Source: SFWF01 sp045591645
Lineage (GTDB): Bacteria; Bacillota; Clostridia; Oscillospirales; Acutalibacteraceae
Assembly: GCA_045591645.1 (NCBI GenBank)
Contig: JAZNTG010000008.1
Coordinates: forward strand, 1 to 48,300
DNA: 48,300 nt
Reading direction: 5' to 3'
The translations under genes were made by a program, and so were the position numbers. The notes under the pieces were generated by a model. That model made no database searches. It saw only the letters and a list, made by a program, of their open reading frames with translations, and was not told the origin of the DNA. Below, in pieces: positions 23,924-32,660 of this stretch (position 1 is the first letter of the stretch; each line of letters starts with the position of its first letter).

Positions 23924-23948
23924 AAAAGCCCGCGTTTTGCGGGCTTTT
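23924..23948. terminator. Terminator of yebC
   Basis: A 10-bp stem (23924-23933 with 23939-23948) has a 5-nt loop and A4/T4 ends. It lies just downstream of yebC on the minus strand and so shields spoIIIAA from read-through. Confidence 0.85.
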
Positions 23949-23970
23949 GTGTTCCAGATTAATTATGCCG

Positions 23971-24696
23971 TTATTCCTCGTCCCAGTTGTGCCAGATTTC
24001 CTGCACATCGTCGTTTTCTTCCAGCATATCAATAAGTCTCTCCATCCACTTGATATCCTCTTCATCCTCGAGCTTTGTCATTGTCTGGGGAATGTATGCG
24101 GCTTCGGCCGAAAGGAAGGTATATCCCTTTTCCTCAAGAGCATCGCGGACTGTACCGAGGTCATTTACCGTTGTAGTTATCTCGAATACATCACCATCGA
24201 AATTAAAGTCTTCAGCGCCTGCGTCGAGAGCATCCATCATAACGGTGTCTTCATCAAGACCCTCGGCTTCTATTACTATCTGACCCTTGCGATCAAACAT
24301 AAACATAACCGAGCCTGACTGTCCGAGGTTGCCGTGGCACTTGTCGAAATAGTGACGCACATCGGCTGCGGTACGGTTGCGGTTGTCGGTAAGGGTTTCT
24401 ACAACTACTGCAACCCCGTTCGGTCCGTAGCCCTCGTAGATAAGCTCTTCATAGTTATCGGCACCGCCCTCGCCCGCGGCTTTTTTGATGATGCGCTCAA
24501 TATTATCGTTAGGCACATTTGCCGCCTTCGCTTTTGCGATAGCGTCCTTGAGCTTTGAATTTTCCTGAGGGTTAGGTCCTCCCTGTTTAACTATTACGGA
24601 AATTTCACGACCGATCTTTGTGAAAATCTTTGCCTTTGCAGCATCGGTCTTTTCCTTTTTCCTTTTAATATTGTTCCATTTTGAATGTCCGGACAT
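23971..24696 (-). CDS. YebC/PmpR-family protein
   Basis: 241 aa, standard length. The family start MSGHSKWNNIKRKKEKTDA and the conserved GGPNPQENSKLKDAIAKAKAANVPNDNIERIIKKA block (residues about 39-73) are clear, as is YEGYGPNGVAVVVE. YebC proteins have been described as transcriptional regulators, and more recently as translation factors that relieve stalling; sequence alone does not decide. The ribosome binding site AAGGAG precedes ATG 24696. It has its own promoter overlapping the end of dusB. Confidence 0.96.
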   Translation of the reverse strand: MSGHSKWNNIKRKKEKTDAAKAKIFTKIGREISVIVKQGGPNPQENSKLKDAIAKAKAANVPNDNIERIIKKAAGEGGADNYEELIYEGYGPNGVAVVVETLTDNRNRTAADVRHYFDKCHGNLGQSGSVMFMFDRKGQIVIEAEGLDEDTVMMDALDAGAEDFNFDGDVFEITTTVNDLGTVRDALEEKGYTFLSAEAAYIPQTMTKLEDEEDIKWMERLIDMLEENDDVQEIWHNWDEE

Positions 24697-24729
24697 AGAA
24701 TTATCTCCTTTTGCAATTTCAACCTTAGT

Positions 24730-24758
24730 ATTTTATCATATATCTTCGCCTTCGGCAA
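24730..24758 (-). promoter_or_regulatory. Promoter of yebC
   Basis: The minus strand shows TTGCCG (24753-24758), 17 bp, TAAAAT (24730-24735), lying across the 3' end of dusB. Confidence 0.55.
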
Positions 24759-25704
24759 GTGCTTTTTCGCAGATTATTTCAATATCGGAAAGAGTTTTTA
24801 TCTCGCCGCACATACGTCTGAGCTTTGCGGCATTTTTTACGCCCTTCATATACCAAGCAGTGTGCTTTCTCGACTCTAAAATCACGGTGCGAGGTTCTTT
24901 ATATTTTTGCATAAGCTCGATTTGGGAGAGAAGAATTTTGAGGCGCTCTTCAAGCGGTGGTGGCTCGGTTACTATACCCTTTTCCATATAGTCGTTTATC
25001 TGACTGAATACCCAAGGCTGACCGTTTGCGGCTCTGCCCACCATTACAAAATCACAGCCTGTATATTCGTACATCATTTTAGCCGAAGCTCCGTCTACAA
25101 TATCGCCGTTTCCGATAACGGGGATCTTCACCGCTTTTTTTACCTCTCTTATAATATCAAGGTCACAGGGCGGCGCGTACATCTGCGCTCTGGTTCTGCC
25201 GTGTACGGTGATGGCGGCGGCACCATTCGCTTCGCATATTTTTGCTATTTCTACGGCATTTTTCGAGCTTTCATCCCAGCCCGAACGTATTTTCACCGTA
25301 ACAGGCAGCTTTACCGCATCAGATACGGCGTGGACGATTTTCCCGACAAGCAAAGGCTCTCTCAGCAGTCCGCTTCCGCCCTTATTATTGGCGACCTTAG
25401 GCGCGGGACAACCCATATTTATATCAATAAAATCAGGGTTGAAGCTCTCTGCTACCCTTGCCGCTTCTGCCATTATCTCTGGCTCATAACCGAAAAGCTG
25501 ATTTGCGAAAATCCTCTCGTTTCCCTTTTCCAAAAGCAAGGGCGACTTATGGTCACCGAGGGTTATCGCCTTGGCGCTCGTAAGCTCGCCGACCGAATAG
25601 GCGGCGCCGAAGCTATCACATATTTCCCTCATCGCTCTGTCGGCTACTCCTGCCATGGGCGCAAGGGCTGCATATCCTTTGATTTCGACGTTTTTTATCT
25701 TCAT
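24736..25704 (-). CDS. dusB: tRNA-dihydrouridine synthase (DusB type)
   Basis: 322 aa. It reduces uridine to dihydrouridine in tRNA with FMN and NADPH. The N-terminal ALAPMAGVADRAMR, the catalytic Cys in DINMGCPAPKV (about residue 100), the KIRSGWDES strand, VHGRTRAQMY and the FMN phosphate loop FVMVGRAANGQPW are present. ATG 25704 is needed to keep the first strand; the next Met is already inside APMAG. There is no ribosome binding site. The -10 box ends 9 nt before the ATG, so the message should be leaderless or nearly so. Confidence 0.96.
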   Translation of the reverse strand: MKIKNVEIKGYAALAPMAGVADRAMREICDSFGAAYSVGELTSAKAITLGDHKSPLLLEKGNERIFANQLFGYEPEIMAEAARVAESFNPDFIDINMGCPAPKVANNKGGSGLLREPLLVGKIVHAVSDAVKLPVTVKIRSGWDESSKNAVEIAKICEANGAAAITVHGRTRAQMYAPPCDLDIIREVKKAVKIPVIGNGDIVDGASAKMMYEYTGCDFVMVGRAANGQPWVFSQINDYMEKGIVTEPPPLEERLKILLSQIELMQKYKEPRTVILESRKHTAWYMKGVKNAAKLRRMCGEIKTLSDIEIICEKALAEGEDI

Positions 25705-25713
25705 ATCATAGTG

Positions 25714-25742
25714 ATTATATAATATAAAAATTTTTAAGTCAA
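25714..25742 (-). promoter_or_regulatory. Sigma-A promoter of dusB
   Basis: The minus strand shows TTGACT (25737-25742), 17 bp, TATAAT (25714-25719). The expected start of transcription is 25705-25708, 1-4 nt before the dusB ATG. Confidence 0.85.
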
Positions 25743-25757
25743 ATACAAAAATTTATA

Positions 25758-25786
25758 ATGACATTATATAAAAGTTTTGGTATAAT
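25758..25786 (+). promoter_or_regulatory. Sigma-A promoter of polA and the following genes
   Basis: ATGACA (25758-25763), 17 bp, TATAAT (25781-25786). It is back-to-back with the dusB promoter. Confidence 0.7.
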
Positions 25787-25821
25787 GAAATAAATATTGT
25801 ATGTTGGGGTTGTGTTTATTT

Positions 25822-28356
25822 ATGAAACTGCTCGCCATTGACGGAAACAGCATAATAAACCGCGCGTTTTACGGAATAAAGCTGCTGTCTACTAAGGACG
25901 GCAAGTTTACCAATGCTGTTTACGGCTTTATAAATATTCTCAACAAGTTAAAAGAAACTGAACACCCCGACGGTATTGCAGTTGCTTTCGATGTTAAAAA
26001 GCCGACCTTCCGCCACGAAAAATATGCAGAATATAAGGCAGGCCGCCACGCGACACCGCCCGAGCTGTTAGAGCAGTTCGCCCCCTTAAAAGAGTGGCTG
26101 ACCCTTATGGGATATAAGGTCATTGAGTGCCCGGGCTTTGAGGCAGATGATATTTTAGGCACTCTTGCAGATATGTGTGAGAAAAACGGACACGACTGTG
26201 CTATTGCAACAGGTGACCGTGATGCTCTTCAGTTGATAAGCGACCGCGTCCGCGTAGTGCTTGCAACTACAAAAATGGGCGGTCCTGAGATAACGAACTA
26301 TGATAAAGCGGCACTCTTTGAAAAATACGGTCTTACTCCCGAACAGATGATAGACCTCAAAGCCCTTATGGGTGACTCCTCGGATAATATTCCGGGCGTT
26401 GCAGGTGTTGGCGAAAAGACCGCTACCGACCTTATAACACGGTACGGCAATATTGACTATATTTACGAACATTTAGATGAACTCGACATCAAAGCAGGTG
26501 TCAGAGCAAAGCTTGAAGTAGGCCGCGACAACGCATTTTTCAGCCGTTGGCTCGGCACCATATGCCGCACCTCACCTATCGATACAAATCCTGAAAATTA
26601 CAAAACAGGCGAATGCGATATAGCGGGGGTCGCCTCACTTATGACCGATCTTGAGCTTTTCAGACTGATGGACAGAATGGGCATAGATCCCTCTGCCGCA
26701 AAGAAGACCGCTACCGTCGAAAAGATATCTGCTTCACCTATTTCATCGACCGAATTTTTAATAAACGATATACAGTCGGTGGATATGATATCGGTGTCGG
26801 ATGGTTTTGCCGTATATGACGGGGCTAATTGCACCGTTTTATCGACAGAGCAGGCTCTTTCCCTCCTTTCGGACGGCGCTGTTTCAAAGCGTGTTTATGA
26901 TGCTAAAGGTTTATATAAGCTCTGCAAAAATCAGGGTGTTTCAATAAAGAATATAGTTTTCGACAGTATGCTCGCAGGCTATCTTTCCAACCCATCGTCA
27001 AATTCGTATGAGCTTGACCGACTTGCTGCCGAATACGGCGCCGCTATCGAGTGTGACCTTGATGATGATTTGAAAAAGGCTCTGCTCCACACTGCCGTTT
27101 GCAATGCTCTCGAAAAAGAGCTTTTGAATTCGGGACAGACAGAGTTGCTTCGCGATATTGAGCTTCCTCTTTCATTTGTACTCGGCGATATGGAGATCCA
27201 AGGCGTGCTTATTGACGCTGATGCGCTAAAAACCCACGGCGAGGAGCTCGACTGTCGTATAGAAGAGCTTCAAACAAGGATATATGAGCTTGTTGGATAT
27301 GAATTTAATCTCAATTCTCCGAAACAGCTCGGAGTCGCTTTATTCGAAAAGCTCGGACTTCCCGCCAGAAAGAAGACAAAGAGCGGATATTCGACCAATG
27401 CCGAGGTTTTAGAAGAGCTTCGCAACGAACACCCCGCGGTCGGACTGCTTTTACAGTACAGAACACTCGCAAAGCTTAAGTCGACCTATTGCGATTCTCT
27501 GATAGATGCTATAGCAGAAGACGGAAGAATACATTCAACCTTTAATCAGACCGAAACGAGGACAGGCAGAATAAGCTCGCTTGAGCCAAATCTGCAGAAT
27601 ATCCCTGTCCGCACCGCCGAGGGACGCATTTTCAGAAAGTTCTTTATAGCTAAAGAGGGCTACACCCTTGTGGATGCCGACTACAGCCAGATAGAGCTTC
27701 GAGTTCTTGCTCATATGGCAAACGACAAGGTTATGTGTGATGCCTTTAATTCGGGTGCCGATATCCACACAAGAACTGCCTCTCAGGTCTTCGGTCTGCC
27801 CGAGGATATGATAACTCCCGTACTTCGCAGCCGCGCAAAGGCTGTAAACTTCGGGATCGTTTACGGAATCGGTGCTTTCTCGCTTGCAAAGGATATCGGT
27901 GTTTCCAACCGCGAAGCAAAGCAGTATATCGAAAGCTATCTTGCTACCTTCCGCGGCGTTGACAGATTTATGACACGCACCATTGAAGAGGCAAAAGAAA
28001 ACGGCTATGTTACCACCGTTTTCGGCAGAAGAAGGTATCTTCCCGAAATAACCTCGTCAAACGGACAGATACGCGCTTTCGGTGAGCGTGTTGCGCGAAA
28101 TGCTCCCATTCAAGGCACCGCCGCAGATATTATAAAAATTGCAATGATCAATGTGTTTAACCGTTTGGAAAAAGAAAAGCTTGACGCAAGGCTTATACTC
28201 CAGGTGCACGATGAGCTTATAATCGAGTGCTCAGAAGATGTAAAAGAAACCGTCAGCGCACTTTTAAAGGAAGAAATGGAAAATGCCGCCAGAATGAGTG
28301 TCGAGCTTACCGCTGATGTTCATTCGGGCTACAGTTGGTACGAGGCTAAAGACTGA
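25822..28356 (+). CDS. polA: DNA polymerase I
   Basis: 844 aa. The N-terminal 5'-3' exonuclease (FEN-type) starts KLLAIDGNSIINRAFYG and has CPGFEADDILGTLA and GDSSDNIPGV. The middle 3'-5' exonuclease domain lacks the DxE catalytic motif, as in Bacillus-type Pol I, so it should not proofread. Polymerase motif A DYSQIELR starts at about residue 620, motif B RAKAVNFGIVYG near 670, and motif C VHDEL near 796. ATG 25822 matches the family start but has a weak ribosome binding site (GGGGTTG); an ATG at 25801 is the alternative. It heads a run of plus-strand genes joined by one-base or four-base overlaps. Confidence 0.97.
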   Translation: MKLLAIDGNSIINRAFYGIKLLSTKDGKFTNAVYGFINILNKLKETEHPDGIAVAFDVKKPTFRHEKYAEYKAGRHATPPELLEQFAPLKEWLTLMGYKVIECPGFEADDILGTLADMCEKNGHDCAIATGDRDALQLISDRVRVVLATTKMGGPEITNYDKAALFEKYGLTPEQMIDLKALMGDSSDNIPGVAGVGEKTATDLITRYGNIDYIYEHLDELDIKAGVRAKLEVGRDNAFFSRWLGTICRTSPIDTNPENYKTGECDIAGVASLMTDLELFRLMDRMGIDPSAAKKTATVEKISASPISSTEFLINDIQSVDMISVSDGFAVYDGANCTVLSTEQALSLLSDGAVSKRVYDAKGLYKLCKNQGVSIKNIVFDSMLAGYLSNPSSNSYELDRLAAEYGAAIECDLDDDLKKALLHTAVCNALEKELLNSGQTELLRDIELPLSFVLGDMEIQGVLIDADALKTHGEELDCRIEELQTRIYELVGYEFNLNSPKQLGVALFEKLGLPARKKTKSGYSTNAEVLEELRNEHPAVGLLLQYRTLAKLKSTYCDSLIDAIAEDGRIHSTFNQTETRTGRISSLEPNLQNIPVRTAEGRIFRKFFIAKEGYTLVDADYSQIELRVLAHMANDKVMCDAFNSGADIHTRTASQVFGLPEDMITPVLRSRAKAVNFGIVYGIGAFSLAKDIGVSNREAKQYIESYLATFRGVDRFMTRTIEEAKENGYVTTVFGRRRYLPEITSSNGQIRAFGERVARNAPIQGTAADIIKIAMINVFNRLEKEKLDARLILQVHDELIIECSEDVKETVSALLKEEMENAARMSVELTADVHSGYSWYEAKD

Positions 28357-28763
28357 TGAAAAGAATAATATTTGTATGTACGGGTAACACCTGCCGCTCT
28401 CCTATGGCTGAGGGCTATCTTAAAAGTAAAAACCGAAAGGATATAGAGGTGCTAAGCCGCGGCCTTGCAGCTGACGGTTCGCCCGTATCTGAAAACAGCG
28501 TTGCCGCTATGAGAGAGCTTGGCATCGATATCTCGGGACACATTTCAAAGCAGCTTACCTTCAAGGATATTGATGAGTCCTGTATTTTTATCTGTATGTC
28601 CTCCTCTCACGCAGATGTGCTTGAAGGCTCAGGATTTGATAAAATGAAGCTCCATGTGCTCGGTATATGTGATCCTTACGGACAGGACCTTGAGGCTTAC
28701 AAAAAATGCCGCGATGAAATAATAGAGGGCATTGACGAGCTTACAGAGGACGGTATCATATGA
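28356..28763 (+). CDS. Low-molecular-weight phosphotyrosine/phosphoarginine phosphatase
   Basis: 135 aa. The P-loop CTGNTCRS (Cys8 to Arg14) opens the protein. The general acid Asp is in CDPYGQD, about residue 107. The family's second-half aromatic residues are reduced, and the sequence looks closer to the YwlE/arsenate-reductase-like branch than the partial gene at the left edge. It overlaps the polA stop by one base (TGATG). The neighbours polA, rimI and tsaD hint at a housekeeping role, but the substrate is not clear. Confidence 0.88.
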   Translation: MKRIIFVCTGNTCRSPMAEGYLKSKNRKDIEVLSRGLAADGSPVSENSVAAMRELGIDISGHISKQLTFKDIDESCIFICMSSSHADVLEGSGFDKMKLHVLGICDPYGQDLEAYKKCRDEIIEGIDELTEDGII

Positions 28764-29197
28764 TAAGACCGTATAAGCAGGGCGATGAAATCTCCATCGC
28801 CGCCTTGGAAAAAGAGTGCTTTTCAGAGCCTTGGAGTGCAGAAGATGTTGCCGAGTCTGCCGCCGAGGGGGTAATGTTTTTCGTTTTTGAAGAGGGCGGA
28901 AAGACAGTCGGATATGCAGGACTGCAGACCGTTCTTGACGAAGGATACATCACAAATGTTGCGGTTAGCAGATCACACAGAAGACAGGGTGTCGGCAAAG
29001 CTCTTTTAGAAGAGTTTGATAAAGCTGCCGAAAAGTTTTCTCTTTCATTTATATCTTTGGAAGTTCGAGAATCAAATACAGCCGCTATTGCGCTTTATGC
29101 ATCTTGCGGCTATAAAAACGAGGGTGTTCGTAAGGACTTTTACCGTGACCCTCGAGAAAATGCAATTATTATGACCAAAAGGAGGCACACGCTTTAA
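28760..29197 (+). CDS. rimI: Ribosomal protein S18 alanine N-acetyltransferase (RimI)
   Basis: 145 aa, GNAT fold. The acetyl-CoA loop is RRQGVGKAL (about residues 74-82). The IRPYKQGDEISIAALEKECFSEPWS start and the YASCGYKNEGVRKDFY end are typical of RimI. It overlaps the phosphatase by ATGA and tsaD by TAATG. Proximity to tsaD is a classic arrangement (tsaE-tsaB-rimI-tsaD), although tsaB and tsaE are not here. Confidence 0.92.
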   Translation: MIRPYKQGDEISIAALEKECFSEPWSAEDVAESAAEGVMFFVFEEGGKTVGYAGLQTVLDEGYITNVAVSRSHRRQGVGKALLEEFDKAAEKFSLSFISLEVRESNTAAIALYASCGYKNEGVRKDFYRDPRENAIIMTKRRHTL

Positions 29198-30210
29198 TGC
29201 TGATACTCGCAATTGAATCTTCCTGCGATGAGACCGCAGCCGCAGTTTGCGAAGGCAGACGCGTTTTGTCCTCGGTCATAAACACCCAGATCGAAGAGCA
29301 TAAGATATACGGAGGTGTTGTTCCCGAAATCGCCTCGCGCAGACACTGTGAAAACATATCGGCGGTATGCGATAAGGCTGTTGCCGACGCAGGTCTCAAA
29401 TACACCGATCTTGACGCTATAGCCGTCACCTATGCCCCCGGTCTTATCGGCGCTCTGCTTGTTGGAGTCAACTTTGCAAAAGGGCTCTCGATGTCGCTCG
29501 GTATTCCGCTTATTCCCGTACATCATCTTCGCTCACACATAGCGGCAAATTATATAGATAATGAAGAACTGAAGCCGCCGTTTTTGTGTCTTACGGTTTC
29601 GGGTGGAAACAGTATCATTACCGAAGTAAAGGATTACACAGATTTTAAAATAATCGGCGGCACACGTGACGACGCCGCAGGTGAATGCTTTGACAAGACG
29701 GCTCGCGCTATGGGACTCGGTTACCCCGGCGGAGTCAACCTTGATAAAGAGGCAACCGTTGCTGATTTCGAAAAGTACCCCTTGCCAAAACCAAAGGTCG
29801 ACGGCTCCCCGTACGATTTTTCGTTTTCGGGTCTTAAGACCGCTGTTATAAACACCATACACAACGCTTCGCAGAAAAATATTGAAATAGATACCCCTGT
29901 TCTTGCCGCAACCGTCAGAAAACGCGTCTGCGATATGCTGATTGACAGAACTCTGCTTGCGGCGCAAAACCTCGGTCACAATACGGTTGTGCTCGCGGGC
30001 GGTGTTTCGGCAAACTCGGAGCTTAGAAGCCGCCTCGGCGAAGAATGCGAAAAACGTAATATCAGACTTTATGCTCCTGCTTTAAAATACTGCGGTGACA
30101 ATGCCGCCATGGTCGGTGTTCAGGCATACTTTGAATATATGTCGGGCAACACGGCAGACGAAAGTCTTAATGCTTATGCTACTATGCCCATCGATAATGT
30201 TATAAAATAA
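29197..30210 (+). CDS. tsaD: tRNA N6-threonylcarbamoyladenosine transferase TsaD
   Basis: 337 aa. It transfers threonylcarbamoyl to A37 of ANN-decoding tRNAs. The ASKHA-fold signature ILAIESSCDETAAAV opens the protein. The metal ligands are the two histidines of HHLRSH (the usual form is HHxxGH), and the ATP site includes GGTRDDAAGECFDK and VLAGGVSANSELR. The next gene, mreB, starts 26 nt later. TsaB and TsaE, its partners, must be encoded elsewhere. Confidence 0.96.
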   Translation: MLILAIESSCDETAAAVCEGRRVLSSVINTQIEEHKIYGGVVPEIASRRHCENISAVCDKAVADAGLKYTDLDAIAVTYAPGLIGALLVGVNFAKGLSMSLGIPLIPVHHLRSHIAANYIDNEELKPPFLCLTVSGGNSIITEVKDYTDFKIIGGTRDDAAGECFDKTARAMGLGYPGGVNLDKEATVADFEKYPLPKPKVDGSPYDFSFSGLKTAVINTIHNASQKNIEIDTPVLAATVRKRVCDMLIDRTLLAAQNLGHNTVVLAGGVSANSELRSRLGEECEKRNIRLYAPALKYCGDNAAMVGVQAYFEYMSGNTADESLNAYATMPIDNVIK

Positions 30211-30236
30211 ACCTTACGAAGAGAGGATAACATATT

Positions 30237-31259
30237 ATGTTGTTTACAAGAGATATAGGTATTGACCTCGGCACCGCAAATACCCTCGTTTATTTAAAAG
30301 GAAAGGGCATTATTATGCGCGAGCCGTCGGTCGTCGCCTACGATGTTCGAAATGACGCGGTCCGTGCTGTCGGAACAGAGGCTAAAGAAATGATAGGCCG
30401 CACCCCAGGCTCTATAGTAGCCGTCCGTCCGCTCAAAAACGGTGTTATTGCCGACTATGACGTAACCGCGGCTATGCTTAAAAGATTTATTAAGGAATCG
30501 CTTAAAGGCTCTCTTTTTTCAAGAGTCCGCGTTGTTATCTGCGTGCCCGCAGGTGTTACTGAGGTTGAGTCCCGCGCGGTGCATGACGCAGTAAAGCAGG
30601 CAGGCGCTATAGATGTAGATATTGTTGAAGAGCCTATGGCGGCGGCAGTCGGTGCAGGTCTTCCCGTCTTAGACGCTACAGGCAATATGATAGTTGATAT
30701 CGGTGGCGGTACAAGCGAGGTTGCAGTTATCTCACTCGGTGATATTGTTACTGCACAGTCTATCCGCACCGCGGGCGATGACCTTGACGAAGCTATCATC
30801 AACTATATCAGAAAGAAGCACAACCTGCTTATCGGCGAGCGCACCGCCGAGCAGCTGAAGATCGAGATAGGCTCGGCTCTTCCTTATGACGATGAAAAAT
30901 CGGTTGAAATAAAGGGCAGAAACCTTCTCGACGGACTTCCGAAGAACATTACTATTTCTTCCGAAGAGGTCAGAGAAGCTATGAGTGACACTCTCGACGT
31001 TATAATCGAAAGCATCCGTACCACATTAGAGAAAACTCCGCCCGAGCTTAGTGCCGATATTATCGAAAACGGGATTACGCTTACAGGCGGCGGTGCTCTG
31101 CTCAGAGGTCTTGCAGAGCGTATCGAGCAGGAGACCAATATGAAAGTCGTGGTTGCCGACAATCCGCTTGACTGTGTTGTTGAAGGCACTGCAAAGCGTC
31201 TTGAAACAGGTCACGGATTTGATAATTATGTTTTCCGCAGGAATAAAAACTATAGATAG
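30237..31259 (+). CDS. mreB: Rod-shape-determining protein MreB
   Basis: 340 aa bacterial actin. The phosphate-1 motif is DIGIDLGTANTLVYLKGKG. The phosphate-2 motif is VDIGGGTSEVAVISLG. The adenosine motif is GITLTGGGALLRGL. It polymerises on the membrane and guides the elongasome. The ribosome binding site GAGAGGA precedes the ATG. It heads mreBCD and PBP2. The start LFTRDIG is close to the usual MreB start and suits an amphipathic membrane-binding N-terminus. Confidence 0.97.
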   Translation: MLFTRDIGIDLGTANTLVYLKGKGIIMREPSVVAYDVRNDAVRAVGTEAKEMIGRTPGSIVAVRPLKNGVIADYDVTAAMLKRFIKESLKGSLFSRVRVVICVPAGVTEVESRAVHDAVKQAGAIDVDIVEEPMAAAVGAGLPVLDATGNMIVDIGGGTSEVAVISLGDIVTAQSIRTAGDDLDEAIINYIRKKHNLLIGERTAEQLKIEIGSALPYDDEKSVEIKGRNLLDGLPKNITISSEEVREAMSDTLDVIIESIRTTLEKTPPELSADIIENGITLTGGGALLRGLAERIEQETNMKVVVADNPLDCVVEGTAKRLETGHGFDNYVFRRNKNYR

Positions 31260-31269
31260 GTGAGTTAAA

Positions 31270-32127
31270 TTGCGTTTTTTCTTTAGAAGCAGACAATTTA
31301 AAATATTCCTTGCCGTCACAGCCTCTGTTATCACGCTTGCTATAATACTCGGTGCAGTCGGCGGTTATATCGCGCCTCAGGCAGGTATTGCCGAGACACT
31401 TGTCGCACCCTTTAAAAAGCTTGCATCCTCGGCTAAGAACTCTATCGACAGCTGGAGTGACCGTCTATTTCGCTCGGATGAGCTTGCAAAAGAGAATGAA
31501 GAGCTTAAAGCTGAGCTTAACGACCTTCGCGACAAATTAGTTGATTATGAATCTGCGGTAAACGACAATGAATTTTATAAGGATTTTCTTGAGATAAAAG
31601 AAAATAATCCCGACTTTGTATTCTGCCCCGCTTTTGTTACCGCGAATGATCCCGATGATGAGTTCGGCGGATTTACGCTCGATCGCGGCAGCCATCACGG
31701 AGTCGAGCTTTATGACCCCGTTATAACCGATGCAGGACTCGTCGGTTATGTTACCGAGCTTGGCTTCGCTTCCTGCAAGGTGACAACCGTACTGAGCCCC
31801 GAGCTTACCTGTGGTGCTTATTCTTCGCGAACCAATGACGCAGGTGTCGTTTCGGGCGGAAGAGAGTTCGCACTCGAGGGCAACACACGGCTTTACAATC
31901 TTTCACGTACTTGTACTATTGCCGTAGGTGATATTATCGTGACCTCGGGTAGCGGAATATTCCCCGACAAGCTTGTCATCGGTACGGTAAGCAATATTTT
32001 AAGCGACTCAATGACATCATCTCTTTACGCAGTAGTTGAGCCGACCGTTGATCTTGACGGTCTTAAAAATGTAATGATCCTCACCTCTTTCGACGGTCAG
32101 GGCGAAGCTCTACCCGTAGGAGAATAA
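31270..32127 (+). CDS. mreC: Rod-shape-determining protein MreC
   Basis: 285 aa. One membrane helix lies at about residues 11-33, followed by a coiled coil (about 70-105) rich in Glu/Lys/Leu. The two beta-barrel domains include LDRGSHHGVELYDPVIT and GDIIVTSGSGIFPDKLVIG, the typical MreC sequence. It uses a TTG start with AGGTGA upstream. It bridges MreB/MreD to PBP2 outside the membrane. Confidence 0.95.
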   Translation: MRFFFRSRQFKIFLAVTASVITLAIILGAVGGYIAPQAGIAETLVAPFKKLASSAKNSIDSWSDRLFRSDELAKENEELKAELNDLRDKLVDYESAVNDNEFYKDFLEIKENNPDFVFCPAFVTANDPDDEFGGFTLDRGSHHGVELYDPVITDAGLVGYVTELGFASCKVTTVLSPELTCGAYSSRTNDAGVVSGGREFALEGNTRLYNLSRTCTIAVGDIIVTSGSGIFPDKLVIGTVSNILSDSMTSSLYAVVEPTVDLDGLKNVMILTSFDGQGEALPVGE

Positions 32128-32129
32128 TT

Positions 32130-32630
32130 ATGAAAAAGAACAACCGTAGGTTTATTGCTTTTGCGATAAATGCCGTTTTGCTTATTCTGCTTTTCACACT
32201 CAGATATTCGGGTCTTGCAACCCTAGCTATCGGACAGGCTGTGCCCATCACACTTATCCCGTTTGTAATTGCCGTTGCCATTTTCTGGGGAGAATGGGTC
32301 GGTGCTGTTGCAGGCTTTGTAGCAGGCGCGCTGATGGACGGCTCAATGAGCGGCTCGTCCTGTTTCAACACACTTGCACTTATGCTTATAGGGCTTATAT
32401 GCGGAGTTTTGTCCTCTTACTATATGAATAAAAACATCCGCTCTGCCGCTTGCCTTTCACTCGGAGCCGCTTTTGCATATCTTTTTGCAAGACTCACATT
32501 TTTCTACTCCTTCAAGGAAATTTCCGTGGGGACTGAGTATTACAGCAACTATTTTATACCTACCGTATTCTATACCGCTATTTTCATACTTCCGTTTTAT
32601 TTTCTTGAGAAAAAATTACGGGAGCTTTAA
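32130..32630 (+). CDS. mreD: Rod-shape-determining protein MreD
   Basis: 166 aa with about five membrane helices, and a FFWGEWVGAVAGFVAGALMDG-like segment (around residues 50-70) characteristic of MreD. It starts 2 nt after the mreC stop. Identification is by position and topology as well as the short motif. Confidence 0.92.
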   Translation: MKKNNRRFIAFAINAVLLILLFTLRYSGLATLAIGQAVPITLIPFVIAVAIFWGEWVGAVAGFVAGALMDGSMSGSSCFNTLALMLIGLICGVLSSYYMNKNIRSAACLSLGAAFAYLFARLTFFYSFKEISVGTEYYSNYFIPTVFYTAIFILPFYFLEKKLREL

Positions 32631-32660
32631 CTTAAAAACTTTCTAAAGGAGGTATCCAAT

